64,000 nt of DNA from Archegozetes longisetosus (GCA_018873245.2 JAEMBT020000005.1:6744001-6808000); one strand, 5' to 3'; shown: positions 1 through 12,692, counted from the stretch's first letter. The notes: generated by a model from the letters alone, not told the origin. Made by a program: numbers and translations.

Positions 1-3000
1 AGATTTAAATTCATACTCGAATGTATTTTAATAGACTAATTTAGAAAGGTACTAGAAAGATGGTAAGATTGGAAAAACACGATTTCTAGACCGATGATTA
101 ATGAGTATTTGGAATCAAGCAATTCACGTTTAAATTATGCAATGGTATAATCGGTACTTCCCTGTCTTCACGAGCAAGTCCTCACAACATAAAGTGTCAA
201 TAGGTCACAAACATAAAATAGGGGCGCAACCAATGGACAATTGAGAATGTAATAATGGAAAAATTATAACCGAGACAAATATCCTAATATTAATTTAGAT
301 AGTAAAAATAGCCTTTTCTGGCTCTGCTTTATTATGTCCTACTTTTTACATATAAACTTAAGTGTTTTAAGATTACCTTTTATGTATTTAATTGGAGAAA
401 ATACGTTCAAAACATTCTACCTCATTATTAAATATCAACACTTACATATCAAACAACCATACCTACTCTCAATCAATACTCAATCATCGCTAATAGAGCT
501 GACAAAATATCATTTAAATGTATTACTTACTTAGAAAGTTTGGATAGAAGACTAGTACCAAATGAACTATAATGACATATTTGTTTAATGGATTCGAGTG
601 CGATGAAAATATCGATGAATGTCTTTTTGCACTGTTTAGCTTAACGTCAATTTTGCACATTTCCGTAATATTAAGTATAAATAATTTTGAAAATAAAGCT
701 TTAGATGAACAATAAAATCAAATCGCAACAAAGCGAGTAGACAAAAAGATAGTCTACATGTCACTGAAGTAATTTAAACGGAAGAACAGATGCGTTGAAT
801 GAGATATTGGAAGAGTGGTCAAATAGCGATACTCTTTACCCTTACGCCCATAGACAGTGGAGGAACTTCGGTCCGCTTCCTAACCAACACCTGGCTTTCG
901 ACTCACAAATTTTTCACCAGTATATCAAAACTGTGCATCAAATAATGGATGCAATAATTAAAAGTCGGAGTTTTGGTATATTAAAGTCGGACTTTAGTAT
1001 ATTAAAAATCGCACTTATAATATGTTAGTTTTATATCAAGCCACCTGTCAGGTATAAGAGAGTTCTATTTACTACTCTCGTAGAATGTAAACAGCTTGAA
1101 CAGCTTGGAACTAAGTCGTTAGTAAAGTCTGAGAAGTTCTTTCTCAAAGCTTATGGCATACTTGGTATGAAGTGGTGTGTATGAAAAGAATGAGATCGAC
1201 GGCCTAACCTAGCTTACCTTAGCCTCACGTGGTTTATAGCACGTCATAATTGGCTGAGGGAGTGGTATTGTAAGACCTGTTACAAGAATAGTTGTAGGGA
1301 CAACATAGTAGCATAAGAAAAATGGTAAGTTATGCCGCTTCAAAAAAAAATCTCCACAACTTATTTCACGTATACGACTAAAACAAAGCCCCACAGAGTC
1401 CCACTCTTAAGAGACTCTACAGTTTCGAGAAGTTCTCAATCGAAAAATTAGAATTTGTGAATAAAACAAAAACCTGACGGTTGAATAAATGGGCAAAAAG
1501 ATATATTGAGAAATGATAGGATGAACTAGAAAGTTAAGTGTTTAGAGATTGTAGTTGACGTTTGTGGTATTACCTAAAATGCCCCGCATAACAAGAGGCC
1601 TGATTGACAGAGCGGAACTGAACCAGTATCTATGTTTGACTTGCTATCTATATACTAATAAATGCACATTATTCATAAATCATCGCTTATGTGATTGTTG
1701 TTTTATTCTAAAAACATCTCAGCTCATTTTACTACTAGCATACAATCGTGACTATAAAACATGAAAAATAATACATCTTTTCATTATAATAATCTGTTTC
1801 TTGTTTATGTTTTCAAGAAAGCAAGCTTTAACTTCATCAATATAAGTTTATAAATAACATTTATTATGATTCTAGAAATGTTTTGCATATTCTTTGTCTC
1901 GATTCAAAGCTTGAGTTTTGATAAATACTACACAACATGAAACCTAAATATATTGATAACCACTTTGTAAGGCTTGTTTATTGCCTTAGATTCTGTGTTC
2001 TAAACTTGAAAATTGCATGAAAAAAGCTCTGTTTTGAAACTTTAGTGGCCCCCATTCCTAATGTTTGTCAAACTTTTCTAAAACGTTTTTTTCAAACTTT
2101 TCAAATTGTGAGAAAATTCTTTGCGTAAAGAACTTATATTAAAAAAACGTAGAAATCGACAAATGGGTACAATTTATAACTATTAAGAATAGCATAGGAC
2201 GTGAGAAAATTCAATAGGACTTCAAGGGAAGGGAAAATTAGGCAAAGGTTTCGCACGAAGACTATTATCGAAAATACAACTTTTATTTCGAACGCTTCAA
2301 TAGATCAAGTTTTTGGTTCGAGTTGACTAATGCCCTCTCTGTGTTTGGATATTGAATAAAATGTGAATGTTTGAAGCTGAGATCCGAGAGCATTAAAACT
2401 TATAAGTTTTATAAATGGGACTTTCGAAAAAATTCATTCATATTTATATTGATGATTCTGATCACACTCTATTAAGACTTTTTCCATCTAAATAGGCAGA
2501 ATTAAACGTAATTCGATCATGATAATGACATAACTCGATTAGCATTTAAAATCTCATTAAGGCTACGCTTAAACTAAATTATTACATCTAATAATTATAG
2601 TTGAACATGGAAATAAACAACTGTTCCAAGAAATTAGTACAAAAACGTGTAAAGTTTCTGCAAACAGTTATACAGCTTGTAAGCTACTGTTTAAATTGGA
2701 ATCTGCAACAAATAAATAAGGATGATTCAAGGATAAGAGTTTTGATCTATCAATTTGTCCACTTCTATTTGACTTAGATTTAGAACAAACACTTATTTTG
2801 TTCAAGTCTAGTGAAGACTATCAAAATAGTACCAAAGTAGTATCAAAATAAAATTTCAAGTCAGTCAACAAGTGTCAGTCCTATTGAAATTGATTCAAAG
2901 AACAAAATAAGTTTTAGAGTATTCATTCCTATTAAATTATTTATTGATAAAGACGTTGTTGATTAAGTGGTTAAAAAGATAGAATCAATAGATCAAGTTT

Positions 3001-3169
3001 TGTCAATACTTTGTTGGCTCAAATGTATAGATGTTGCAAAAGCAATATTTAAATTAAGTTCAAACACTGATATTTTCATCGCCAAAATTTAATTATGATA
3101 AAAAAATGATCTCAAAATATCTCATAAACAATAATTCAATTCAAATTTAATTTATTCCATTACTTCAGC
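1..3169. other. Left flank without a recognised gene
   Basis: This is AT-rich sequence with frequent stops in all frames. The only open stretch worth noting lies near 768-1028 on the plus strand; it is described under findings as a weak exon-like candidate. A degenerate tandem repeat sits at 958-1022. No splice-linked coding chain, RNA gene or transposase was seen. The right part lies just downstream of the minus-strand EIF2S1 stop codon and should contain its 3' UTR. Confidence 0.6.
958..1022. repeat. Degenerate 21-23 bp tandem repeat, three units
   Basis: Three successive units begin at 958, 981 and 1002. Each starts TTAAA, carries a GTCGGA or ATCGCA core, and ends in TATA or AATA. The units differ by several substitutions and small length changes, so this is an old repeat. 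Confidence 0.7.
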
Positions 3170-4481
3170 TCACACTCCATCTACGACTTCATCCGCATTC
3201 GGCGCTTCTTCCTCATTTTCATCTCCATCCAGCTCTTCATTATCGTCTTCGTCATCATCTCCTGGCACTTCTTCATTCTCTCTATCCAGTTGTTCGAGTT
3301 TTTTCGCGAGTTCGGCTTCGTCTATATCGGTGACAACTTTAGGCTAAAAATTAAAAAACCAATCGATTGTTGAACAAAATCAAACTAAGCTTGAATCGAA
3401 ATAAATACCGCGACTTGTATTGTGAAGATTCCACCTGCTTTTTTAATAGAATTTTCAATTTTTGTTAGCGCTTCAGTGAGAATTTCCAATCCTTTATCCT
3501 TATCCATAGTGGTTGTGGTTACAACGTATAGTGGCGGTGCTATTAAATTGATTTTAATTGGCATGTCTTCAGTAGAACATGCGATGCCAGCTCGAAGAGC
3601 ATTCTTGACCGCATCGATGCCCTCATACGCACAACAGCCAACCTCTATGTCTGCTCTAACTTTGACAGCTTGAGGCATTAAACGTCGTTTAATATGAGTC
3701 ACTAAAACTTCTTTAGTCTTTTCATCGAGACCATATTCATCTAAAACGCCGGGATCACTAATTTATTGAATATTAGATATTAGATATTAGATAAGATGTT
3801 AGTGAAGAAGTGTAGGCATAAAGGAATGCATTAGATATGGTATTGAATGATATTAGATATGATATTATGTGTCATACTTGACCGCATGTTTGAACATGTC
3901 ATAGCAGCTCGCTTGTTTCTTCATTTTTTCATCATAGAGCCACGCAGTCTTATTGTACAGCTCTTCCAACTGCTCATTATTCTTATAGCCAAGAATCTCT
4001 GCCACATGTCTTAATATGCTGTTCACCTATTAATCCAAAATTAGTCCATCAATACTATTTTCACTCAAATCTTAATTCAAATATATTTACAGCTTTGGCT
4101 TTGGCGAACTTTTCTTCGCATCTGACAATGTCTTCGGGAGAAACTCGACGTTTCGACAAATCGATATAACCTTTATCTTTATCGACACGAATGACAACAA
4201 CACATTCATTACGTCCGACACGAATCAGTTTGTTGATTGACCGAATTCTACGTCTCGACAATTCAGATAATAATATCATTCCTTAAACATAAGATCGAAT
4301 AGATATTAATTACCGGCATATGAATAGAAGTTAATTGAACGAAATGAATGATACCTTCGATGTTATTATACTCTAGGAGGTGGACATAAGCACCCATTTC
4401 TGCGATGGACCTGACGTTAACCATAACAACGTCGTCCACTTCGGGAAACTTTTGCGAATAGAATCGACACGTGAGCGGCAT
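3170..4481 (-). CDS. EIF2S1: Eukaryotic translation initiation factor 2 subunit alpha
   Basis: This is the alpha subunit of eIF2, which brings initiator Met-tRNA to the 40S ribosome. Its phosphorylation by stress kinases shuts down general translation. Five exons on the minus strand join in frame: 4481-4355, 4281-4091, 4026-3878, 3757-3409, 3343-3170 (329 aa; human 315). The S1 domain is at the N terminus ([20 protein letters not shown]), followed by the kinase-target loop [12 protein letters not shown] with the conserved serine at residue 51. The helical and C-terminal alpha/beta domains follow ([19 protein letters not shown]), and the protein ends in an acidic tail. The start is the ATG at 4481, since the codons upstream in frame are not ATG. 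Introns are 65-120 bp. It shares a 494 bp upstream region with the divergent methyltransferase gene. The identification is essentially certain. Confidence 0.97.
3758..3877. repeat. ATTAGATAT-rich intron 3 of EIF2S1
   Basis: This 120 bp intron contains several tandem and near-tandem copies of TATTAGATAT. The splice junctions remain intact: donor GTATGA and acceptor TTAG on the minus strand. Confidence 0.7.
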
Positions 4482-4975
4482 TTCGATCAAATATCTTATT
4501 ATTTATATCGCTTATAATCCTATCTTTTAATAAATCAGTCCTTCAATTGATATCTAATTTTTCGAAACACCAATCGATTTATTAGTCATTGATTTGAAAT
4601 AATTGCATAAAATATGTAATCAATGAAAGACTACAATTGATTACAATCACAACGTGTACACATGTTTGGCATGTCTTCAACACTTTTAAGCTTCAATGGC
4701 TTTTACTACAGTCGAACATTTGGTACTTCCTTATGACGAGTTGCGCTGGATTTTGCTGTTAAATTAGTAAGAAATAATCATTGATCTATATATGATAATT
4801 ACATAACTTTTGATGACTGTTTCAAACCATATCATACGTTAACAAAATGGATTTATAGTAATAGAGAATTATTAATTTGTGAATAACGTGTGAATACAAA
4901 TTGAATTAAAGCTATTTTTGATAAAAATCTGATTAAAACAAGTTTAGAGTAGTCTGAGAGAGTAAAATATTAACA
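4482..4975. promoter_or_regulatory. Divergent intergenic region, EIF2S1 / methyltransferase
   Basis: This 494 bp region separates two start codons that point away from each other, so it should hold both promoters and 5' leaders. No clear TATA box at a credible distance or other named element was recognised. Confidence 0.45.
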
Positions 4976-7345
4976 ATGTCTTTATTTGAAGGTCTAAGTC
5001 ACGCAGCTCTGTATGCAAAGTTTAGACCAAATCCACCTAAACAATTAATCAATGCAGTAATTGATTATTTGAGTGAAAAAATACCATCTAGTCAATGGTC
5101 AACTGCAGTAGACGTTGGCTGTGGTTCTGGCCAGAGCACCCAAGCGCTGTCTCCTCATTTTGAGCGCGTTTATGGCTTTGACTTGAGCCAAGCGCAAATC
5201 AACCAGGCCATTAATTTAAATAAATCAGTTAACGTTACTTATAAAGTGAGACATGTTTTTTATTCTCATTCTTATTCATAACCAAATATTGTCTCTATTT
5301 AAACGTGTCTGTTGCTTCAAAGTTGCGCATAGCTTCAATATTTACTAAATTTGCTTTTTCTATTAATGTAAATTGTTCTGTTTCGCAACTTCTGTCAAAA
5401 TAGTTGAGACTCACTTCAAGTATAACTTTAAATGATTGATTGACTTACTAAAAAGCACAAATGATTTCTTCAAATAATTTGTTTTGTATAAAGCAATCTG
5501 AATTTGAAATTTCCCAAAGGAAATAAATATTTACTGGAAACTGAAGTTCAAATTTTTGCTTGCTAATCGCGGTATTTTTAATTGGATTTGTCGGGGAAAC
5601 TTATATTGTTTGAACACACCTAACCCCATAATAGAGACTAAACTTAAATTACAGTTGAAATCTTGTAATAACAGACTAAATTATACTTAAGTATTTGATT
5701 GCCTCAAGTTGGAGAAAGTCGAGTTTTTCTATTAACGGTACTTTGAAAAATAACTTTTCATTCAATGTTCAATATTAGCTTAGTTAGGAGAAAAAGTGTA
5801 ACTCAACAAAATGAATTTAGTTGTTTTTAAACTTGAAACATTGTTTTTGCGAGACAATCAAAGAAAAATGGAGATAATACGGTATTTAATAAGAGTAAAA
5901 GTAGTTAAAAATAGAATTTGTAATGAATTGATACTGCAACGCTTTGACACAATTGCATTAAGCTTAGTGACGCGCCTCAATCAACTAACAATAATAGCTA
6001 TTATACAAATTACTAAACACCAATTTCATAATATCTAATACCTTTTATGCAAATTCAAATCTATTATCAATATTTTCAATTGAATTAACCACTTTCAACA
6101 TTTTTATACATTCAATGCAATATCATATGAATATTTCGTAATGTTGATGATCAAATGTTATTTGAACGAGAATTAGATGGAAATCATAACATTCAAGTTG
6201 TCAATGAAAAAATTGATATATTAATGGGGATTTTGGTTTGAAAATAAATTGGTGACGAGATATAAACCAGACGATAGTTAGGATGTTGGGTTGAATATTG
6301 AACATTTAAAATGGTAAAATTACCTATAGATTTAAAGATAATTTCATTAGATGTGTTCAATCGTAAAATCATTTCTTTCAAACGTGTTTCAACTTTTAAA
6401 AAAGCAACAGAAATAGATTTGAGAAATGTTTATCATGTTTGAAGTACTCAATATAAATAAGGATTTGATTATATTTTACACGAACATTTCTAAATATGTC
6501 CACTTTTATTCTTATAACGATCTAAAAGAGAAGATAATTTGTTTATGTCATTTTAAAGTTGAAAAATAGCACTTTAAGTGAGAAGTAAAAGCTGAGTTAT
6601 GATGAAAAGTAGTTAAAAATCGAAATCGTCATTTTCTCAAATAGTAGCAATTTGTTTTTCTAAAACTCAACAGTCAATGCAGTTTGTAACCTATAAGATG
6701 AAAAGTTCTAAAATTATACTTTACCAAACCATATGCAAGTCATATGTAAATAAGATTACTCATGATTTTAAATTTATCCGCCAATAGGTTTCTCCAGCCG
6801 AAAGTTTGCCTCTTCAAAGCAATTCAGTTCAATTACTAACTGCCAGTCAAGCTGTCCATTGGTTCGATTTGCCAAAGTTTTTCACGGAAACTAATCGCGT
6901 ACTGACTCGCGGAGGAGTGTTAGCTTTGTTTGGATACAAAATGCCATATGTGTCGCATAAGAAGTTTCCAAACGATGAGAGATTATCGAGTCTTGTAGAC
7001 ACATTTTACAAATCTCCTTTACTTGCATGGTCTAAAAAAGAGAGACAAGTAGTAGATGAGGGCTACACATCGATTACTCTTCCCTATAGTGACTACATAC
7101 GAAATGACAGCTTCACTAGTCATTCTACTGCTTCCGCTAGTGACCTCAAAGGCTACCTAATGTCCTGGTCTGGTTATAACACTCTTAAGAATACCGACGA
7201 AGAAAAAGCTCATAAGTTTTTGAGTTTGTTTGAGGAGAAGATTAGGAGTATATTTGGTGATAAAGAGTTGGAGGAGATAGAATTAGAAATAAATTTTAGT
7301 TTTTTTCTCTTAATGGGAAGAAAACGTGAAGTTAGCGTTTCATAG
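4976..7345 (+). CDS. Class I SAM-dependent methyltransferase (Methyltransf_11 type)
   Basis: This is a soluble methyltransferase with unknown substrate. It resembles the small eukaryotic family often labelled putative methyltransferase DDB_G0268948-like. There are two exons, 4976-5245 and 6788-7345, giving 275 aa, a normal length for the family. Motif I (VDVGCGSGQSTQALSP) binds S-adenosylmethionine. The following acidic strand is VYGFDLSQAQI. The second exon opens with SPAESLPLQSNSVQLLTASQ and AVHWFD, which are family hallmarks. The phase-0 junction gives a smooth family match, so no exon seems to be missing from the 1.54 kb intron. A poly(A) signal, AATAAA, lies at 7405-7410. Function beyond SAM binding is not readable from the sequence. 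Confidence 0.88.
5246..6787. other. Long intron of the methyltransferase gene
   Basis: This 1542 bp intron is much longer than the usual intron here. An open stretch at 5811-6038 has no recognisable similarity and is AT-biased. No transposase fragment or nested gene was found. Confidence 0.6.
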
Positions 7346-7404
7346 ATGTGGGTCATGTATGAAAATAAGAATTTGAATGCCATTAATTTGTAAATTGAAA
7401 CACT

Positions 7405-7410
7405 AATAAA
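7405..7410 (+). terminator. Poly(A) signal of the methyltransferase gene
   Basis: An AATAAA hexamer lies 60 bp after the stop codon. Confidence 0.5.
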
Positions 7411-7875
7411 AATAGTAATAAATTCAGAGCCTATTTATTATTAATACTGCTTTGTACAGTTGATAAATTAATAGTCCGCGATAGCAACGATGGGTCGTTG
7501 CTATATCAATCTATACCAATATCTTCTTATAATATGTACTAATTTTCTGCTAAATTTCATTAGTAATCTGTTTTGATGACTACGTTCAATACTCCATGAG
7601 TCTGTTGATATCTCAGCATATTATTGTCTGATGGAAAGCATGTCATCTGACACACATCACCTCTGATTGTTAGGAGGGATTATAAAGTTTAAGAGTATAT
7701 AGTTTTTCAGATAATTATCTTATTAATTTTATGCTGACATTGGGTTTTTTATAAGGTTTTCAAAGTGGAAAGTTTGCCTGTGGCTTCTAATTAAGTACAA
7801 TTACTATCATTATTGGATTCATACCAATCAGTAGATTGGTTTAAGTTTAGTTTAAGTTTAGTTTAACGACTAAAT

Positions 7876-8157
7876 TCATTGAGAGAATAACTTGAAAAGG
7901 CGTTTCCACATTTTTAGGGCATCACTAGTGGGCCAAAATCTATCATATGATGAGAATAACCAAATGTGTGAGAATAGGACGCATTCCAAAGTAATCTCTG
8001 GTTGAATTTGCTGGTAATCAAACGTAGGGATGAGAATAGTTTCAACGAAAACATATAATAATTGAATGAGCAATCTAATCAAAGTAGATGCGGTGACTCT
8101 CGAGACAAACGAATAGTTTTGAAGGACATAGTTTGAGTCGTAAACGAGATCATTCAC
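7876..8157 (-). CDS. Hypothetical open reading frame or terminal exon
   Basis: A minus-strand frame of about 93 codons reads from just after a possible splice acceptor (TTAG at about 8159) to a stop at 7876. It has no obvious ATG start of its own. The predicted peptide has a hydrophobic stretch (LIRLLIQLLYVFVETILI) that could span a membrane. Codon use looks less random than in surrounding DNA. I do not recognise the family, and no partner exon was identified upstream. It could be the last exon of an unseen gene, a decayed gene fragment or chance. Confidence 0.2.
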   Translation of the reverse strand: MNDLVYDSNYVLQNYSFVSRVTASTLIRLLIQLLYVFVETILIPTFDYQQIQPEITLECVLFSHIWLFSSYDRFWPTSDALKMWKRLFKLFSQ

Positions 8158-8435
8158 TAATACAGTTTAGTCATTCTTGTCTATCTCTAAAGTCAGTTCA
8201 TGGTCATTGGATAGTGATTTTCATCTTAAATGAGGCCAACATATACTATGATCCTTGAAAATTTTCTGTTAAATTTCTTTAAATCCAATTAAGATGTAAT
8301 GATAATGGTTTTGAAATCCATGTTAATTAATTTTTTGCCTTAATCCACACATATTTATGTGAAACAAACGTTATATTTAGCAGAAATTAGAAAAAGTAAT
8401 TAAATAATTACTCAACATGTTATGACAGAATCATA

Positions 8436-9771
8436 TCAGTTGTCAACATTATAAGATAACTGATAATGTTGTTTGTAAAGACGTTCAAGTGCGAAATTGT
8501 AGATTTCATATTCATTACTTAGATTTGCCTTGAGAAGTTGCTTAATTTCATCTACCACCTTATCTTTCTTGTTGTTTTGATTTTTGTGGATTTCATTCTT
8601 ACTAAAGTAAATCTGTGAAACTCCAGAGAAAAATTCTGGCAAAACTTTCTCCAGTATACTTAATGTCACGTTCATATGTTCGAGAATACCGACCACTTTG
8701 TAAGAGTTTACAATATTTCGTTTAGCTTGCTGTAGAGCCCACTGATCGTTTAGATATAGGCATCTCTTATCCTGTCCACAAAAGTATGGCACAAGTAACA
8801 TTATATACGACTGACCGTCAATGAAAGAGCACTCAGGATCAGCACTCAAAACACAAGTTTGAAAATTCTAAATAAAATTAAGACAACAAAGAGAAAGTTA
8901 AAAAGGTTATTGGGTCAAAGGTAACTTAACTTTTTTGATCCAGTAATCACTAGTTTTATTACGAGCGGTTTGTCTGGAAGCCACTACTCGTCTATAGAAA
9001 TAGCTGGATATGATTCTCTCAACAGGTTCTCGAATTAAGTTAATATATTTTGGTGGGTTTACCACTTTATGCTTAGCAAAATCAATGAAAAATACATGTC
9101 TGTCGTACGAACACGGGGTGGGGTAATTCATCAGCTCCTCTATTAAACTGCTCTATAGATTCAAATTGAAACAAAGAACATTAAACTGCAGTTTTCAACC
9201 CACACTACAATAATAGTTATTTTTATGCAAATTTCGGGATCTCAGTAAATTTTATGATACTATAAATATTCTAAATGATTATAGCTATAATTAACTTGTA
9301 AAATCTTATGTCATATAAGGATTTATTAATTCTTTCTAATGGATTTGATGTGGGTTGAAATAATTTTGAAACTTTTCAAATTCTGAAATCTGCGCTTATT
9401 ATTGCATGAAACAACACAATTCTGGCGATTCTTACTTGTTCTTCAAAGTCAAGCAAACGTTTGTCATATATTTTGGAATTAAAATGTTGAAACCCATTGA
9501 TTTTTGACAATTTTCTCATCAAAGTATACAATGTGGTACTGCCACACTTTGGGACTCTATTATAAAAGATTCTTGACCCAGGCTTATAGTCATGCTTTTT
9601 TATGCAATTCTTTTGTCTTTCATCTTCTTTGACGTTACCTTTCACTGCAAGTTGTGTGCACTCGCAATCACTTTTATTTTTGCTTAAAAACTTGTTCCAA
9701 ATTTCTCAAAATTTATTGAAGAATAAAACACGATATACACTAGAACTCCACAAAAAGAGGCGAGTAAGAAT
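8436..9771 (-). CDS. UST: Uronyl 2-O-sulfotransferase (UST/pipe family), 5' incomplete, one frame break
   Basis: This is a Golgi type II membrane enzyme that moves sulfate from PAPS to the 2-O position of uronic acids in glycosaminoglycans. Exons on the minus strand are 9771-9436, 9152-8931 and 8867-8436. The 5'-phosphosulfate loop is YNRVPKCGSTTL and the 3'-phosphate site is INLIREPVERIISSYF. The segment PYFCGQDKRC and the spacing of cysteines favour UST over HS2ST. A membrane anchor (LLASFCGVLVYIVFYSS) lies at the start of exon 9771-9436 but is one base out of frame with the catalytic domain; the break maps near the five-base A run at 9686-9690 (T on the gene strand), where one more base restores a continuous frame. 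The first exon with the start codon was not found. About 329 residues are visible, compared with 356-406 for relatives. Confidence 0.85.
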
Positions 9772-12328
9772 CTGTCAATAATTCAAAATGCATTATAATT
9801 CAAAGTAATTTATTTCAGGAATAATAACTTCAATTAATGGCATGGATTTAAGTCAAAGAAATGAGAATCATTAGATTATAGTATTTTGCGAAACAAGTTG
9901 CGCAAAGAAAGAATATTAGTTAGGTTATTAAAATAATATGATAATCTAGTTAGCTCGTTAGGTAATTCTTTATGTGCTCTTCAATAATCTCTAAGATCTA
10001 ATGTTAACGTGAATTATACTGATTTTATATAATATCGAACTATTACATAATAATTATTCAAGCTAATTTTACTGATATATTTGAAATAAGATTGGATTTA
10101 TGAAAAAGTGTTGATATTATCGATAAGTTGATTAATCATTTTTGAGACTATTCAATTGTATATAGCTTCTATTCATTTGATTGTCTATTAAGCTGATATT
10201 GAAAAATTTTATGGCCTATTAATTCTTATTTTCCACTTTTATCCTTGAATTCAGGAAATCAATCGATTCAAACCTTTAAAATTTCACTAAAAGTTTCCGG
10301 ATCTTTATGTCTGACCCAAATTCACGTTTGATTTCAAAATGATCACCTGCTATTAGAGGATTTACACATGCATTTGAATATGAATGACAAACAAAAAAAA
10401 CAAGTTCTGCGTTAGTTTTAAAACAAAACTTTCGGAACTTATGAGTTTGTTGATTGAAAATCAAAATTCAAAGCTTATCTTAATTTGATTTTAAAGATAA
10501 GAGTCAATCTTTGTTGCATTCAATCAAACAAATAAGATCAGGCAATTAAATGTTTTGTGTGTAAGACAAAACAGTATAAGTGAACGCTATAAAGCTAGTC
10601 ACTTATTCCGTTTTTCAGTAAAAGATTCAATTGTCACATAGTTTGCTAATTAATTTGATAGTTTTTAGAGTAAAGTTTAAATATTTTTATTAAATTTAAA
10701 TTTGGACACTTAAGAACTTGAGATAAATAGAGAAGTGGTATAAGTAGATGTTAATTTTGAAGAAAGTACAAGGAATCCAAGGTATAAATTAAAGATACAG
10801 TAATGCATATAGATTTAAAAGTGAAACCAAAAAAAAGTATTAATACAATGCAAATTAAAAGCTTTATTGCGTAAAGGTGAAGTTAACAGATAATTAAACA
10901 ATTAATTAGGGTTGTAATGTGAATTGTTTTAGGTTAATAATTAATATTAATTTACATAATAACTGTAGAGGTATGAGTGAGAAGTACAATTGAACTGTAA
11001 CTGAACTGTGTGTCAATTAAATTAATAGGAGACATATATACGCATTAACCTTCTTTCAAATAGTATAATTGAATTTTGATTAATAAAATTTATTATCTCA
11101 CTGTTCTAGAGACCTATCAATTTGTCTCATTAGTAATAATCGGAATAATGAACTGGTTGCAAAAGCAAACAACTATTACTGAGTTTAAACATGATTGGAA
11201 AAAAGATTTTATTGCATAAGTAAATATAGACTTAATAATAGATATATATGTATATAATGCATTATGAAATACTTGTAATACATGTTTATGGAATGATTGG
11301 ATGCCTAATGTTGCTGTTTTGTAAAATATTAGTACAATATTGTTATAAAAGCATTCAGGTTAGCATTTATACTGATTAATCAGTTTTACTTCTATTTTAC
11401 AACACTCTACGTGTTAATTACCTGCACAAAAATCGATGGTTTGCTGAAACGGTAAGCTTCAAATCTATTAACAAATTCCTATGGGAGAAATATTTGTGAG
11501 AAATGTTTGTGAGATAGTGGAAGATGAAGTTTAATCGAAGGTTAATACAGCAATACTTGGAAGTAAATGAATGGTTTGAAAAGGAACAACTCACATTGAC
11601 TATAACGTGATTTCACTATAAACAGGTAACCATTAATTGAATAGTACCAATAAGTGCGTTTATTATTAGCTGGCATTCACTACAAACAAGTTTATTACAT
11701 CGAGGTATTGCTGTATTATTCAATAGTTGATTATAGCGAAAGGTTGCAATCTAATATAGTTGTATAGTTTTGGATAGTGAATAAATCAAAGCTATTATGT
11801 ATTAAAATGAACTAAACATTTCATTTTTGTCATGTTGAAACTGCATCTTAAGCAAAAGTATATTATGTTAGATGGCGTCTATTATAGGTTCAAAATGATT
11901 AATATAACTTAATCCTCCTCCTTTAGTTTATCACTCATTGATTTAAACAGAATGAGATTGAAGTGAGCTTACAAATAGTTGGCAAATTGTCCAAGTTGAA
12001 GGCTGTTTCTTATTACACTTTATTAATTATCATATATTATCTGAGTAAAAGTCCTTCTATTTTTCATAAATTAATTATAGAAAATACTATAGAATCAATA
12101 AAACAAGAAAAAAGATAAGCAATAAGTGTTGTAATGTTAGAAAGAAGATAATTTAAAATGCCAGACAAAGTATATTAGTCTTAAATGTATTTTTCATGTA
12201 AATCAGCATAATCTGTGGTTTGCAATTTTCGGTTTGTCTCACGACTAGCCTAACTTGTAGCGTATAATTAGAATGTTAACTAAAAACAAATCTGGCATAT
12301 AGTTAGAATTAATTTCACTTAGCTTTCA

Positions 12329-12537
12329 CCTAGCTACACTCATTGTATCAGTAACACACTGCCCTATGTGTGCCAAATCCCTAACCTAACCTAACCTTAA
12401 CTAAATTTGACTAAATTTAACTAACTTAACTGAATTGGTAGTAGTGCTACTTTATTGGGTTAAGTTAGTTGGTTAAGCTAGTTGATTAGATTAGTTTAGT
12501 ACACATAGTGTGTAACTAATGCATGAAATACAGCTAG
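12329..12537. repeat. Imperfect palindromic (fold-back) element
   Basis: The left arm begins CTAGCTACACTCATTG near 12331 and holds TAACACACTGCCCTATGTGT. The right arm, read on the other strand, begins CTAGCTGTATTTCATGC and holds TTACACACTATGTGT, followed by a TAA-rich stretch. The centre carries CTAAC repeats opposite GTTAAGTTAG repeats. No open reading frame is present. It fits a non-autonomous fold-back or MITE-like element. Confidence 0.55.
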
Positions 12538-12672
12538 AAGAAAACTAAGTCAAACCGATTCTCCGTATGCCAAAAAGTCTTAATGAGCTCATTGCATTCC
12601 TTAAAGCGTTATCTGTTCAAGAGTGATTAACCACAAGAACTTTTAATTGAGATGAAACATTTCATTTTCAGC

Positions 12673-12692
12673 GAGAGAGAGAGAGAGAGAGA
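12673..12692. repeat. (GA)n microsatellite
   Basis: A run of about ten GA dinucleotides. Confidence 0.9.

Larger units (their letters stand above)
7346..8435. other. Tail-to-tail intergenic region
   Basis: This region separates the plus-strand methyltransferase from the minus-strand sulfotransferase. It contains one unassigned minus-strand open reading frame (listed separately) and otherwise AT-rich sequence, including a TTTAGTTTAAG direct repeat near 7840-7865. Confidence 0.5.

Noticed and set aside
5811..6038. Open frame in the methyltransferase intron as a nested gene or extra exon
   Set aside because: The flanking exons join to a complete family match without it, and the peptide has no recognisable features.
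10276..10464. Minus-strand frame as the missing first exon of the sulfotransferase
   Set aside because: No donor site in the right phase and no match to the cytosolic tail or anchor; the anchor was found instead at 9771 and below.
12388..12406. CCTAA/CTAAC repeats as an internal arthropod telomere tract
   Set aside because: Only about three units are present, and they sit inside a palindromic element that has the complementary GTTAG-type repeats on its other side.
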